Origin: Chitinophagales bacterium
GTDB taxonomy: Bacteria > Bacteroidota > Bacteroidia > Chitinophagales > JADIYW01
DNA: 64,000 nt
Direction of reading: 5' to 3'
Assembly: GCA_020636535.1 (NCBI GenBank)
Contig: JACJXT010000011.1
Coordinates: 1,426,001 to 1,490,000 of the forward strand
Shown: one piece after another, positions 38,837 to 47,969 of the stretch
Numbering within the stretch: the stretch's first letter is position 1
Layout of the letters: each line of letters opens with the position of its first letter
The notes under the pieces: generated by a model
What the model saw: the letters and a program-made list of their open reading frames with translations, nothing else
Database searches by the model: none
Told to the model about the DNA's origin: nothing
Translations under genes and position numbers: made by a program

Positions 38837-39577
38837 TTACACCAATATCTTACCAATAGTGTTTTTATAGTCATCAAATTCGTGTATGTTAAAATGATTG
38901 GCTTGATTAATGACTACAAAATTATCATTGACTTTTAAATATTGCTGCAGTTGTTTGGTATAGTCTAATGGAATTAAATTATCGTGAGTGCCATGTAAAA
39001 TAGTAATTGGTGTAGCATTATTATTAAGATGTATTTGATTGTCGAAATTATACCTAAATCGTTTAAATGGCTTTTCTCGTTTTAAATGCAATTTAAATAG
39101 TGAGTCCATGCTTACATAAGGCGTTACTAATATTAAGTGTTTACTATTATAATTACTACTAATATTAGAAGCAAATACAGTTCCTAATGATCTTCCTGCT
39201 AGCACTACTTCATTTTCGTTAAAGTATTGTAATACCAAATCTTGCATAATACAGTTTGCTAAGCTATGTAAATGAGTAGCAATTAATTTGCCTCTGCTTT
39301 TTCCATATTTCGGATAATCCCAAATAAAAACATCGTAATGCTTATCTAAAAAATCATAGCACTTTGGTAAGTGATATTGAATATGTTTTAAAGTACCATG
39401 CGAAAAAAATACAGCTCCTTTTGGTGCAATACTTTTCAAATGCAAAGCATGAATGGTATAATTGGCATTTTCAATGGTATAGTTTAGAAAAACTTCTTCA
39501 TAATCGTAACGCGATTTAAACGAATATCTTTTAAGCAATCGCTTATTTCTAAAAATAATATGTTTACTAAATATCAC
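38837..39577 (-). CDS. Alpha/beta hydrolase
   Basis: 246 aa, GTG start directly after the glutathione peroxidase stop (TAA then GTG), so translation is coupled. Oxyanion-hole region VFFSHGTLKH, nucleophile elbow GRSLGT (Ser), an Asp in ILHGTHDNLIP and the terminal His in NQANHFNIHEF make a full catalytic triad. It resembles the ABHD/BEM46 type of serine hydrolase. Substrate unknown. No signal peptide. Confidence 0.85.
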   Translation of the reverse strand: MIFSKHIIFRNKRLLKRYSFKSRYDYEEVFLNYTIENANYTIHALHLKSIAPKGAVFFSHGTLKHIQYHLPKCYDFLDKHYDVFIWDYPKYGKSRGKLIATHLHSLANCIMQDLVLQYFNENEVVLAGRSLGTVFASNISSNYNSKHLILVTPYVSMDSLFKLHLKREKPFKRFRYNFDNQIHLNNNATPITILHGTHDNLIPLDYTKQLQQYLKVNDNFVVINQANHFNIHEFDDYKNTIGKILV

Positions 39578-40171
39578 TTATTCTAATTCTTTTTTCAAGG
39601 CATTAGTAAACTCAACATCGTTTACAGAAACTCTAGGAGAGAAGCTATACTTTACTTTACCGTTTTTTCCTATAATAAATTTTTGATAGTTCCAAGATAC
39701 AGGAGCATCTAGTACGCCATTAATTTTTTCATCAGTTAAGTATTGATATAATGGATTAATCTCTTTTCCTTTTACATGTATTTTTTCAAACAATGGAAAG
39801 GTAACACCATAATTTTGACTACAAAATGTTTCTATCTCTGCACCATTCAATGGCTCTTGTCCTAGAAAATCATTCGAAGGAAAACCAAGTACTACAACAC
39901 CTTTGTCTTTATATGCTTTATAGAGTGCTTCAATTTCGCCCAACTGATTAACCAAACCACATTTACTAGCAGTATTTACAATAACAACGACTTTTCCTTT
40001 ATAATCAATTAAATTAACAGGATTGCCATATAAATCGTTCATTGTGTAATCGTAAATGGTAGTACCATTATTATTAGAAGCACTAACAGAAGCAGCTTTT
40101 GAACTGTTACTACAACTGTTCAATCCAACTAATAACGCAATAAAAAATGTGGCAATAATTAGCTTTTTCAT
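39578..40171 (-). CDS. Glutathione peroxidase family lipoprotein
   Basis: 197 aa from the ATG at 40171, giving the lipoprotein signal LLVGLNSC (Cys near residue 20); the longer frame to 40195 obscures this. Thioredoxin-fold peroxidase with peroxidatic Cys in NTASKCGLVNQ, the FPSNDFLGQEP motif with the resolving region, and WNYQKFIIGKNG. It reduces peroxides with thiol donors, probably thioredoxin, in the periplasm because of the lipid anchor. Coupled to the following hydrolase gene. Confidence 0.92.
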   Translation of the reverse strand: MKKLIIATFFIALLVGLNSCSNSSKAASVSASNNNGTTIYDYTMNDLYGNPVNLIDYKGKVVVIVNTASKCGLVNQLGEIEALYKAYKDKGVVVLGFPSNDFLGQEPLNGAEIETFCSQNYGVTFPLFEKIHVKGKEINPLYQYLTDEKINGVLDAPVSWNYQKFIIGKNGKVKYSFSPRVSVNDVEFTNALKKELE

Positions 40172-40300
40172 AAGGTGTATTTTTATATTAAACAATATTA
40201 CAAAAAATGTGTTTAAGTTTCATAAAAGAATTTTAAGTGAAATATTTGTGTTTTTTTGCTGAATAGCTACTCTTTTTTCTTATTTTCATGAATTAGCATT

Positions 40301-40308
40301 TAATTTTG
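40301..40308 (+). promoter_or_regulatory. Likely -7 box of the response-regulator gene
   Basis: TAATTTTG, an exact TAnnTTTG, 16 bp before the start codon. No clear -33 TTTG is seen. Confidence 0.4.
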
Positions 40309-40324
40309 ATGCATAACATCACTA

Positions 40325-41080
40325 ATGGAAAAGTTAAACAAAAATCAAAGTCCGTTTAAAATTTTAATGGTAGATAAAGATAAAGCTAGTGCAGAACACA
40401 ATGTGGCTAGATTTAAAAACGCACCTTACGATTTTATCATCCAACACAAAGTAGAAGAAGTAATGGCTTTGGTGAAAAAAATTAAGTTCGATTTAATTAT
40501 ACTAGAAGTAGAACTAAACAAAGTAGATGGTATTGAATTATGCTACGAGATTAAAAACGATATTATTTTTAATAAAAATACACCAGTTATTTTTCTAGCC
40601 GAAAAACACGACGATTATACACAGTTGGCTGCTTTTGATGCTGGTTGCGACGATTTTATTCCGAAAGAGTATAAATCTAGGTTAATTATTGCTAAAGTAA
40701 AAGCATTTCTCAATAGATTGTATACGACTAGCAATGTAGAAATAGGTATTAAAAAATTTGGTCATCTAGAAATTGACGAAGAACAAGTAATGGTATACAA
40801 AAAAGGAGAACCATTAAAATTGTCGAAGAAAGAGTTTCAATTAATTATGTTGTTGACATCAAAACCTGGAAAAGTGTTTAGACGAAATTTTATTTTGGCA
40901 AAAATTTGGGGCGATGATATTATTGTCGGCGACAGAAATATAGATACGCACATTAAAAAGATTAGAAAAAAAATAGGTAAAGATAGAATAGAAACCGTAA
41001 GAGGAATTGGTTACAAATTTATAGAACCAAAACCAAAAGAAGCAGATATTGATAAGAAAGAAGCTACTTCAAAGCAATAG
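40325..41080 (+). CDS. OmpR-family response regulator with degenerate receiver
   Basis: 251 aa. Receiver (residues 10-130) and winged-helix DNA-binding domain (residues 140-235; LKLSKKEFQLIMLLTSKPGKV; DRNIDTHIKKIRKKIG). In the receiver, the phospho-acceptor Asp is replaced by Glu61 (DLIILEVELN), and the usual Thr/Ser of the switch is Ala (VIFLAEK), while the Lys is kept (IPKEYKS). It may therefore be active without phosphorylation. No kinase gene is adjacent. Its end overlaps the convergent TraB/GumN gene by 17 bp. Confidence 0.88.
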   Translation: MEKLNKNQSPFKILMVDKDKASAEHNVARFKNAPYDFIIQHKVEEVMALVKKIKFDLIILEVELNKVDGIELCYEIKNDIIFNKNTPVIFLAEKHDDYTQLAAFDAGCDDFIPKEYKSRLIIAKVKAFLNRLYTTSNVEIGIKKFGHLEIDEEQVMVYKKGEPLKLSKKEFQLIMLLTSKPGKVFRRNFILAKIWGDDIIVGDRNIDTHIKKIRKKIGKDRIETVRGIGYKFIEPKPKEADIDKKEATSKQ

Positions 41081-41999
41081 GTTCTACCGTATATCCTTTT
41101 GATTTTAATAGTGCAATTAAACCATTTTTTCCTGGTAAATGTCCAGCACCAACTGCAATAAAACTACTTTTATCACTAATAAGTGTAGTAATTTTATCTA
41201 GCCAGTTAGCATTTCTTTGGTCTATTAAAATGCTTTTGTAAGCAGCATTGTCATTGCCATATTCTAAATCAAACATTTTCAAAAGCTTATCTAGATTTTG
41301 TTCTTTATAAGCTTCCACTAAATCGTTGTATTGCTTCAATTGCTTATCGTAATGCACAATAGATTCAATAAAAGCATCATATTGTTCTTGTAATGGAATA
41401 GAATCAATCAAACCCAATTGTTCGTCAAGCGTTTCTAAACCAAGAATAGGTATGTGCTTGTCTTTTACAATATGCATTAGTTCATCTTCGTACATCATTT
41501 TATCATTGCCAATCATAGACATCATAACCATTTGTTCTAAGTAAAAAGGCTTCATTTTAGCATAAGCATTTTCAAAAGTATATTCATTTACACCTAGAGA
41601 GTCAACAGCAAATGTCAGTGCTTTATTATAGTTTTCTTGACTTACAAAATCAAAAATAGACACATCATTTGGCAATAAGCTCAACTGTGATAGCTTTGCT
41701 AAGTTCACTTTGTCTAAATCCATTTCTAAAACCAATTGGTCTACACTTTTAAGTTTTTTTTCTACATTTTTACCTAGAAAATAATCTTTTGCAGGAATAG
41801 CATGTATCGTTCCAAATAAATAGGATGGTTGACTTAAATTATTACCGCTTATTTGCCACATAATTGAATTATTTGTATTTAAAGGTTTGTCTAAAGTGTT
41901 GTCTGTCTTGGTTTTACTAGCTTGTTTTGATGTAGAGCAAGCTACCACTAAGAATTGTAGCAATACAACAACAGCCGTTTTAAATGATTTTAATAACAT
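41064..41999 (-). CDS. TraB/GumN family lipoprotein
   Basis: 311 aa. Signal peptide with a lipobox (LLQFLVVACS). TraB/GumN domain: MWQISGNNLSQPSYLFGTIHAIP with the conserved GT-x-H motif, VDQLVLEMDLD, and the C-terminal SSFIAVGAGHLPGKNGLI with another conserved His. The fold is proposed to be a metallopeptidase-like (Tiki-related) enzyme; activity in bacteria is not known. Expected in the periplasm. Confidence 0.85.
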   Translation of the reverse strand: MLLKSFKTAVVVLLQFLVVACSTSKQASKTKTDNTLDKPLNTNNSIMWQISGNNLSQPSYLFGTIHAIPAKDYFLGKNVEKKLKSVDQLVLEMDLDKVNLAKLSQLSLLPNDVSIFDFVSQENYNKALTFAVDSLGVNEYTFENAYAKMKPFYLEQMVMMSMIGNDKMMYEDELMHIVKDKHIPILGLETLDEQLGLIDSIPLQEQYDAFIESIVHYDKQLKQYNDLVEAYKEQNLDKLLKMFDLEYGNDNAAYKSILIDQRNANWLDKITTLISDKSSFIAVGAGHLPGKNGLIALLKSKGYTVEPIALK

Positions 42000-42070
42000 A
42001 TTAAGATTATTTAAGCCAAAAATACAATTTTAGAAAAATAAATTTGGTCTTATTTTTGTTATTAAATATT

Positions 42071-42640
42071 ATGATGAGATTTGTTTTATTGATATTAAGC
42101 TTTTTTGTTGGATTGACTTTTAGCAATGCACAAAATCACGAAAAATTTGAAACCTATATTATTTGGAAACCTAATGAAAAATTGGTTTGGAGTGATTTTA
42201 AAGCTAAGCCAAAACCAAATGGCTATGAGTCTGCATTAACAGCATCATCTATTGAGTTGGCATATGAGTCTTCTAGTGAAAAAAAAGGATTTGAAATTCA
42301 AGTGTTGTGTAAATTTTATCCATTGATGAGTTGGTCGGTAAAAAGCAAACAAAGCGATTATATATTAGCTCACGAACAATTACATTTTGATATAACAGAA
42401 TTGTACGCTAGAAAATTGCGAAAAGCATTAAAAGAAAAAATAACCAAATCTAGTCAAACAGCACTAGCCAATAAAATTTGGCAAGACATTATGCGAGAAT
42501 GGAACTTGGTGCAAAATCAGTACGATACAGAAACCCAACACAGCTTAAAAGAATTTAAACAACAGCAATGGGAAACTAAAATACAAGAAGAGCTTGCTAC
42601 ACTTTCAGATTACGCCTCATCATCTGTCTTCATTCCATAA
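42071..42640 (+). CDS. DUF922-like secreted protein
   Basis: 189 aa from the ATG at 42071 (MMRFVLLILSFFVGLTFSNA signal peptide). The mature part has IIWKPNEKLVWSDFKAKP, then YILAHEQLHFDITELYARKL. HEQLH is a HExxH zinc motif with a following Asp-Ile, as in DUF922 putative metalloproteases. Exported to the periplasm. Single gene. Confidence 0.75.
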   Translation: MMRFVLLILSFFVGLTFSNAQNHEKFETYIIWKPNEKLVWSDFKAKPKPNGYESALTASSIELAYESSSEKKGFEIQVLCKFYPLMSWSVKSKQSDYILAHEQLHFDITELYARKLRKALKEKITKSSQTALANKIWQDIMREWNLVQNQYDTETQHSLKEFKQQQWETKIQEELATLSDYASSSVFIP

Positions 42641-43028
42641 AAATTGGTTATAGACTTATAGAATTCTCTTTAGAAATCTATATTATTATTATTATTATTA
42701 TAGAAATAATGTGAAAGTACATTGTTTTTTTCATAATGATATCGATTGTTTTTTATTTAAAAATTAAATAATAAAATAAAAAATAATCCACATAAAAATT
42801 GATGTTATTCACAAAAATGTTAATTTTTATAATTTTAACATTTAGAAATATGTCACAAAAACAACCTATTTTTTAATTTAATAGATTGATTATTAATAAA
42901 TTAAAAATTTTATAACTCATTTAAGCATGTCACAAAATGGGTAAAACTGTTTTTACAAAAAAAAAAAAAAAAATCTATCATTACACCATAATTATTTATT
43001 ATTTTAATACAATAACCATTAATAAAAC
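42641..43028. other. AT-rich intergenic region with A17 tract
   Basis: 388 bp with no gene seen. Extremely AT-rich, with a trinucleotide run (ATT repeats, 42682-42702) and an A17 homopolymer at 42957-42973, 55 bp before the receptor-like gene. Likely leader/promoter region of the receptor-like gene. Confidence 0.7.
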
Positions 43029-45458
43029 TTGAAAACATTAACTACTATAATATTATTGCTACTTGCCACGACTTTTGCTGAATCTATTTCAGCATCAGAT
43101 TTATCTACTATAACAGGAAAAGTAATAGACGAAAACAATTTACCAGCAGAATTTACTAATGTAGTACTCTACCAAACAGCAAACGATAGCTTATACGATT
43201 TTGCATTGACAGATAGCAATGGTGTCTTTAGCTTCCAAAACATAGTCAATGGTAACTACTATTTAGTATATAGTTTTATGGCTTACCAAACCGATACTAT
43301 AAAAAATATTGTAGTAGACAACCAAGACCTTAATTTACCACAACATCAATTAACACTACTAAGTAATATATTAGATGGTGTTACCATTATAGCGACAAAA
43401 CCAATTATAGAACGCAAAGCCGACAGAATTATTTATAATGTAGAGAATAGTGTTTATGCACAAGGTAGCGATGCTTTACAAGCACTAAGCAAAGCACCAA
43501 GAGTACAAATACAAAACAATGAAATTAAAATGGCAGGAAAAGGTACTGTTGCGGTATTGATAAACGATAGAATACTGCATTTAAGTGGCGAAGAATTGGC
43601 ACAGTATTTAAAAAATATACCAAGTGATGATATACAGAAAATAGAAGTAATACCAAATCCGCCGGCAAAATACGATGCACAAGGTAGTGCTTTGGTAAAT
43701 ATTGTATTAAAAAAGAACAAAAAAGATGGCTATAATGGAAGTGTAACAGGCAGTTTTATACAGGCACAATACCAAGGTGGAAGCTTAGGTGGAACATTTA
43801 ACTATACTAAAAACAAAATAAGCATTAACACCAGTTTGTTTGATAAATACAACAAAGGATATAGAGAAGAAACGCATATACTAGAATATACCGACCAGAC
43901 TTGGAAAGATACTACAATTAACCCTTCTAAAAACAATGCAATTTCTAGTAGATTGAATATCAATTATCAAATAAACAATAAACAACAATTAGGCATTAAT
44001 TACAATGGTAATTGGAATAGAATGTTTTGGAATAAAGAAAAAATCAATACTTATGTTACCAATAATTATACCAAAGAAATACTACAATCAATAATTAATA
44101 ATGCTAATAGTAAGCAAAGTTCGCATAACCATAATGCTGTACTCTACTACACTTGTAATATAGATACAACAGGTAAAAAACTAGATATTGGTTTTGATTA
44201 TTTTAATAGTTACTCCAATAGAAATAGAAATTATACCAATGAAACTTATAATGATGAAGGTATATTAATAAGCAATCCTATTCCACAAGAAAACACATTA
44301 GGCATTCAAAAAAGCAATATTTATGTGTTTAATGCAGATATAGAGCATCCTACAAAATATGGTGCTTGGCAATATGGTATAAAGCTTACGCATTTTAGCA
44401 CCAATAGTAATAATGAGCAAAGCATATTACAAGCAGACAATACTACTTATTTATTAGACACTACAAGAAGCAGTGTTTTTAACTATAAAGAATATACCGA
44501 AGCTATTTACGGAAGTTTTAACAAGAGCTTTGAAAAAGTAGAACTACAATTAGGTATGCGTTTAGAGTTTACCCAACTAAAAGGAACACTCATTAATACC
44601 AACGAGGTAAACAAACAACAATATGTAAGACCATTTCCTAGTGTAATGATACAATACAATATAAATGAAAACCATACTATAAACTATAGTATTACTTCTG
44701 GTATTGATAGACCTTCTTCTTGGCAGCTTAATCCTTTTAGATATTACATAAATAATTACACTTATGCAGAAGGAAACCCATTTATTCTACCAGACTATGG
44801 AATAAGTACTGCTTTAGATTATACGCTTAACGATAGTTATATGTTTTCGATTTACTATAATTATAATAATAATAGTATTGGTCAAGTAAGTTATGTTGAT
44901 AGTATTACAAATATAAGTCATTATAGATGGGAAGCAGGAAGAAAAGTACACGATGTGGGTTTTTATAATGAATATAATTTTAGCATTAAGGACAGATGGT
45001 TACCAAGTATTAGTATAGATGCATATATAGATTTTTTAAAATCACCTTTCTTACATAATGCAACAGAGCGAAAATACTGGAGTTTAGATTTAAAAATTAG
45101 TAATGATTTTATTTTTGATACGAAGAATCGGTTTTCAGGCAACCTAAATTATTACTTTCGACCAAATGGAATTGGACAAGAAGAGCTGACAATGAGAGCA
45201 ATACATAGTTTATCTTTTGGACTTAAAGCACAGTTATTAAAAGAAAAACAACTAATACTTTCAGTTAATGCTGAAAATGTATTGAGAAATAAACCAACTA
45301 ATGGATACAAAAGAACACCAACTGGCGAATATTTCTCATTTACAAATTATTATGATGAACGGTTTTTTAGGTTTACTGCTACCTATAAGTTTGGTAATAA
45401 TCAATTAAAAACTAAAACCAAACAAATAAATAACGAAGATATAAACAGAGTAAATTAA
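43029..45458 (+). CDS. TonB-dependent-receptor-like outer membrane protein (OMP_b-brl_3 type)
   Basis: 809 aa, TTG start at 43029. Signal peptide (TTIILLLLATTFAESISA), a carboxypeptidase-regulatory-like domain (residues 28-110, ITGKVIDENNLPAEFTNVVL), a plug-like domain (APRVQIQNNEIKMAGKGTVAVL; IEVIPNPPAKYDAQGSALVNI) and a C-terminal beta-barrel. This is the outer-membrane beta-barrel family often linked to peptide export or uptake in Bacteroidota. It lies 150 bp upstream of the RiPP precursor. It may export, import or bind the mature product; no direct evidence. Confidence 0.85.
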   Translation: MKTLTTIILLLLATTFAESISASDLSTITGKVIDENNLPAEFTNVVLYQTANDSLYDFALTDSNGVFSFQNIVNGNYYLVYSFMAYQTDTIKNIVVDNQDLNLPQHQLTLLSNILDGVTIIATKPIIERKADRIIYNVENSVYAQGSDALQALSKAPRVQIQNNEIKMAGKGTVAVLINDRILHLSGEELAQYLKNIPSDDIQKIEVIPNPPAKYDAQGSALVNIVLKKNKKDGYNGSVTGSFIQAQYQGGSLGGTFNYTKNKISINTSLFDKYNKGYREETHILEYTDQTWKDTTINPSKNNAISSRLNINYQINNKQQLGINYNGNWNRMFWNKEKINTYVTNNYTKEILQSIINNANSKQSSHNHNAVLYYTCNIDTTGKKLDIGFDYFNSYSNRNRNYTNETYNDEGILISNPIPQENTLGIQKSNIYVFNADIEHPTKYGAWQYGIKLTHFSTNSNNEQSILQADNTTYLLDTTRSSVFNYKEYTEAIYGSFNKSFEKVELQLGMRLEFTQLKGTLINTNEVNKQQYVRPFPSVMIQYNINENHTINYSITSGIDRPSSWQLNPFRYYINNYTYAEGNPFILPDYGISTALDYTLNDSYMFSIYYNYNNNSIGQVSYVDSITNISHYRWEAGRKVHDVGFYNEYNFSIKDRWLPSISIDAYIDFLKSPFLHNATERKYWSLDLKISNDFIFDTKNRFSGNLNYYFRPNGIGQEELTMRAIHSLSFGLKAQLLKEKQLILSVNAENVLRNKPTNGYKRTPTGEYFSFTNYYDERFFRFTATYKFGNNQLKTKTKQINNEDINRVN

Positions 45459-45606
45459 AAATACTATGTCGCGAATAGTAGTATGGTTGTTTTTGAATGC
45501 ATGCTTAAATAACTGTACAAACACTTCGTTCTGTATAAGAAGTAAAACAACGCAGCGTTAACACTACTACGAGATGTAGCATTTTATTACAATTAAATTT
45601 TTTATA

Positions 45607-45792
45607 ATGAAAAATCAACAATTAAAATCACTTTTCTTAAAAGCAAACAGCCTACAAGATGAAAAAGACGCATCCTTCTCAATTTTGCAAATAGAAGATG
45701 AAAAATCTTTAAAAGGAGGTGTTTATGACATTGACATCACTATTACTGCATGTAATTGTAAAAGACTGAAAACCTGTACTACAAAAGGTTAA
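45607..45792 (+). CDS. RiPP precursor peptide with double-glycine leader
   Basis: 61 aa. A leader of 38 residues (MKNQQLKSLFLKANSLQDE at the start) ends in SLKGG, the double-glycine site recognised by C39 peptidases. The core is 23 residues long: a Thr/Ile/Asp-rich first half (DIDITITA) and a second half with three Cys (CNC and KTCTT), ending KG. The layout matches the 'GG-Bacteroidales' natural product precursors that accompany radical SAM maturases. The maturase lies 66 bp downstream after a strong hairpin. Modification, for example Cys-to-alpha-carbon thioether links, is expected but not proven. Confidence 0.85.
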   Translation: MKNQQLKSLFLKANSLQDEKDASFSILQIEDEKSLKGGVYDIDITITACNCKRLKTCTTKG

Positions 45793-45806
45793 TAGGTTTA
45801 ATTAAA

Positions 45807-45840
45807 TTGTGCTACTCTAAATTAAGTTAGGGTAGCACAA
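45807..45840 (+). terminator. Hairpin between precursor and maturase (attenuator or processing site)
   Basis: Arms at 45807-45820 and 45827-45840 pair over 14 bp with one G-U, around a 6-nt loop. No T run follows, so it is not a full terminator. It probably stabilises the precursor mRNA or reduces read-through to the maturase genes. Confidence 0.65.
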
Positions 45841-45858
45841 AATTAAAACTTAACACAT

Positions 45859-47211
45859 ATGAAAAATAAAGTATCATACTATACTCTCGTTACAGAAATT
45901 CTGCCTGAAACTAATGAGCGAATAATATATTCAACAAGAAGCGGAGAGTCTTTCATAGTATCGAAAGATTTTTATAGCTGTTTTTTATCAGATATAACAT
46001 CTATAGATAGAAATATTATACAAAAATTAATTAATGCTAAAATATTAGTTAATGAAGACGAAGACGAATTTGAAACAATAATCAGAGAAAACAAGAATGC
46101 TGAAGATAAAAAGATAGATACATTATATCATGTTATACAACCATCAGCTAATTGTCAGTTGGGCTGTTTTTATTGTGGGCAAACACATACAAAAGAAACA
46201 ATTAACGGAGAGATACTTGAAGATATTTATAACAGAATAGCATCAAAAATACCTCAAAGACATTTTAAATCAATAGCAATTACTTGGTACGGAGGAGAAC
46301 CCTTAATGGCTCTCAATCAGATAAAATCTTTTACTCCAAGGCTATTAACATTAGCAAAAGAAAACAACCTAACCTATACCTCAGACATGATAACAAATGG
46401 GTTAAGTCTTAAAAAAGAGGTTTTTTATTATTTAGTTGAACATTGTTCCCTTGATTCTTTTCAAATTACGATTGATGGACTAAAGGAAGAACATGATAAG
46501 AGAAGATATTTAAAGAACGGTGGTGGTACTTTTGATGTAATTTTAAAAAATATTTTGGATATCGTTGGTGATGACAGATATAATGAATTAAATAAGGCAA
46601 TATCAATAAGAATAAATGTAGACAATAAAAACTATCAATCCGTAATCTCTTTCATTCAATTATTAGCATCATATAAATTACAAGATAAGCTATCGGTAAA
46701 TATTGCTCCTATTCATGATTGGGGAGAGGTTAATGCTGCCAAAGATAGTCTTTCTAAGCAAGATTTTGCTGATTTAGAAATTGATTGCTATATTGAAATG
46801 ATTAAACATGGATTTGAAATTGATATAATTCCTAAGAGAAAAGAGATTGTTTGTATGGTGGTAGATAAATATTCAGAAGTTTATGATGCCTATGGAAATA
46901 TTTCTACATGCTGGGAAGTTCCTTATACTGATATTTATAAAGAAAGCAGTTATGTAATTGGTAATATAAAGGACAAAAACTTTAGTTTATTAGATAAGAA
47001 CATTCCTATGCGTAATTGGACAAATGAAATTAAAGAAGATAATAGTAAATGGTGTCATTCTTGTAAATTCCTTCCTGTTTGTGGTGGGTCTTGTCCAAAA
47101 CATTGGTATGACAATCAAATACCTTGTCCTCCTTTTAAGAAGAATATGGAAGATAGACTTGTATTAAACTATTTATCGAATAACTTAGAACTCAAAAAAA
47201 TAATATCATGA
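45859..47211 (+). CDS. Radical SAM/SPASM peptide maturase
   Basis: 450 aa. An N-terminal RiPP-recognition-like region (residues 1-90) precedes the radical SAM core with CxxxCxxC (CQLGCFYCGQ) near residue 98, binding a 4Fe-4S cluster that cleaves S-adenosylmethionine. TWYGGEPLMAL and FQITIDGLKEEHD follow. The C-terminal SPASM region has Cys in IVCMVV, STCWE, WCHSCKF and VCGGSCPKHW, then PCPPF, for auxiliary clusters. It should modify the precursor core in the cytoplasm. It overlaps the GIN-domain gene by 4 bp. Confidence 0.93.
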   Translation: MKNKVSYYTLVTEILPETNERIIYSTRSGESFIVSKDFYSCFLSDITSIDRNIIQKLINAKILVNEDEDEFETIIRENKNAEDKKIDTLYHVIQPSANCQLGCFYCGQTHTKETINGEILEDIYNRIASKIPQRHFKSIAITWYGGEPLMALNQIKSFTPRLLTLAKENNLTYTSDMITNGLSLKKEVFYYLVEHCSLDSFQITIDGLKEEHDKRRYLKNGGGTFDVILKNILDIVGDDRYNELNKAISIRINVDNKNYQSVISFIQLLASYKLQDKLSVNIAPIHDWGEVNAAKDSLSKQDFADLEIDCYIEMIKHGFEIDIIPKRKEIVCMVVDKYSEVYDAYGNISTCWEVPYTDIYKESSYVIGNIKDKNFSLLDKNIPMRNWTNEIKEDNSKWCHSCKFLPVCGGSCPKHWYDNQIPCPPFKKNMEDRLVLNYLSNNLELKKIIS

Positions 47212-47969
47212 AAAAATTAACAACAATTAGTTTAGTGCTACTATTAATTAGTACAATGGTAGCCAAACCAACAAAAAACAAAACAATGGGCAATCAAGAA
47301 ACAACTTTAGTTACAAAAACGCAAAGTATAGCTAATGTAACAACTTTAGATGTAAGTAAATTTGCTGCTGTAGAAATAGAATACAGCAACGAAAATACCA
47401 TTACTATTATTACCAATGAACACAATCAAAACGATGTTAAAGCTGAAACTTCTGGTAATCAACTAAAATTGTATGTAGTAAGTAGTAATACAACAGTTAG
47501 CAAAAAAACAAAGAAAGTAAATATAAATAATGCTAATATTAATACTACAAGAGCAATTATTAAAACCAATCAAATTAATACCATTAGCTTAGATAAAGTA
47601 GCGTCGTTTACAAGCAACAATGCTTATCAAAGTACCAATTTTAGCTTAACAACAACAGCAACAGCAAAGATTAATTTAAATATTAATTGTGATAATTTGA
47701 ATATTAATACACAATCTACTTCAAATATAGATTTAACAGGAACAACTAAAAAATCAACTATAGATTGTCAAAGTACTAATAAATTAGATATGACTAGTTT
47801 AGAGTCAGAAACTGCCGAAGTTTATATTTCATCTTGTAATAAGCTTATTTTACATGCAAAAGAAGAACTCTCTGTACACGCATCAAGTGTAAATAAAATA
47901 ATTTACAACGGAGATTTTAAAATAACCAACTCAAAACTTTCAGGTGTAGGTAGTGTTCAATATGAATAA
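47208..47969 (+). CDS. GIN-domain (DUF2807-like) secreted protein in RiPP operon
   Basis: 253 aa. Signal peptide (MKKLTTISLVLLLISTMVA), then a repetitive right-handed beta-helix-like head: FAAVEIEYSNENTITII, NTISLDKVASFTSNNAYQS, LNINTQSTSNIDLTGTTKKS, repeated Ser/Thr/Asn strands. This is the auto-transporter-adhesin-head GIN/DUF2807 pattern, periplasmic or surface. Its place between maturase and exporter, with 4-bp and 8-bp overlaps, implies a role in the same system, perhaps product binding or immunity. Function unproven. Confidence 0.75.
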   Translation: MKKLTTISLVLLLISTMVAKPTKNKTMGNQETTLVTKTQSIANVTTLDVSKFAAVEIEYSNENTITIITNEHNQNDVKAETSGNQLKLYVVSSNTTVSKKTKKVNINNANINTTRAIIKTNQINTISLDKVASFTSNNAYQSTNFSLTTTATAKINLNINCDNLNINTQSTSNIDLTGTTKKSTIDCQSTNKLDMTSLESETAEVYISSCNKLILHAKEELSVHASSVNKIIYNGDFKITNSKLSGVGSVQYE

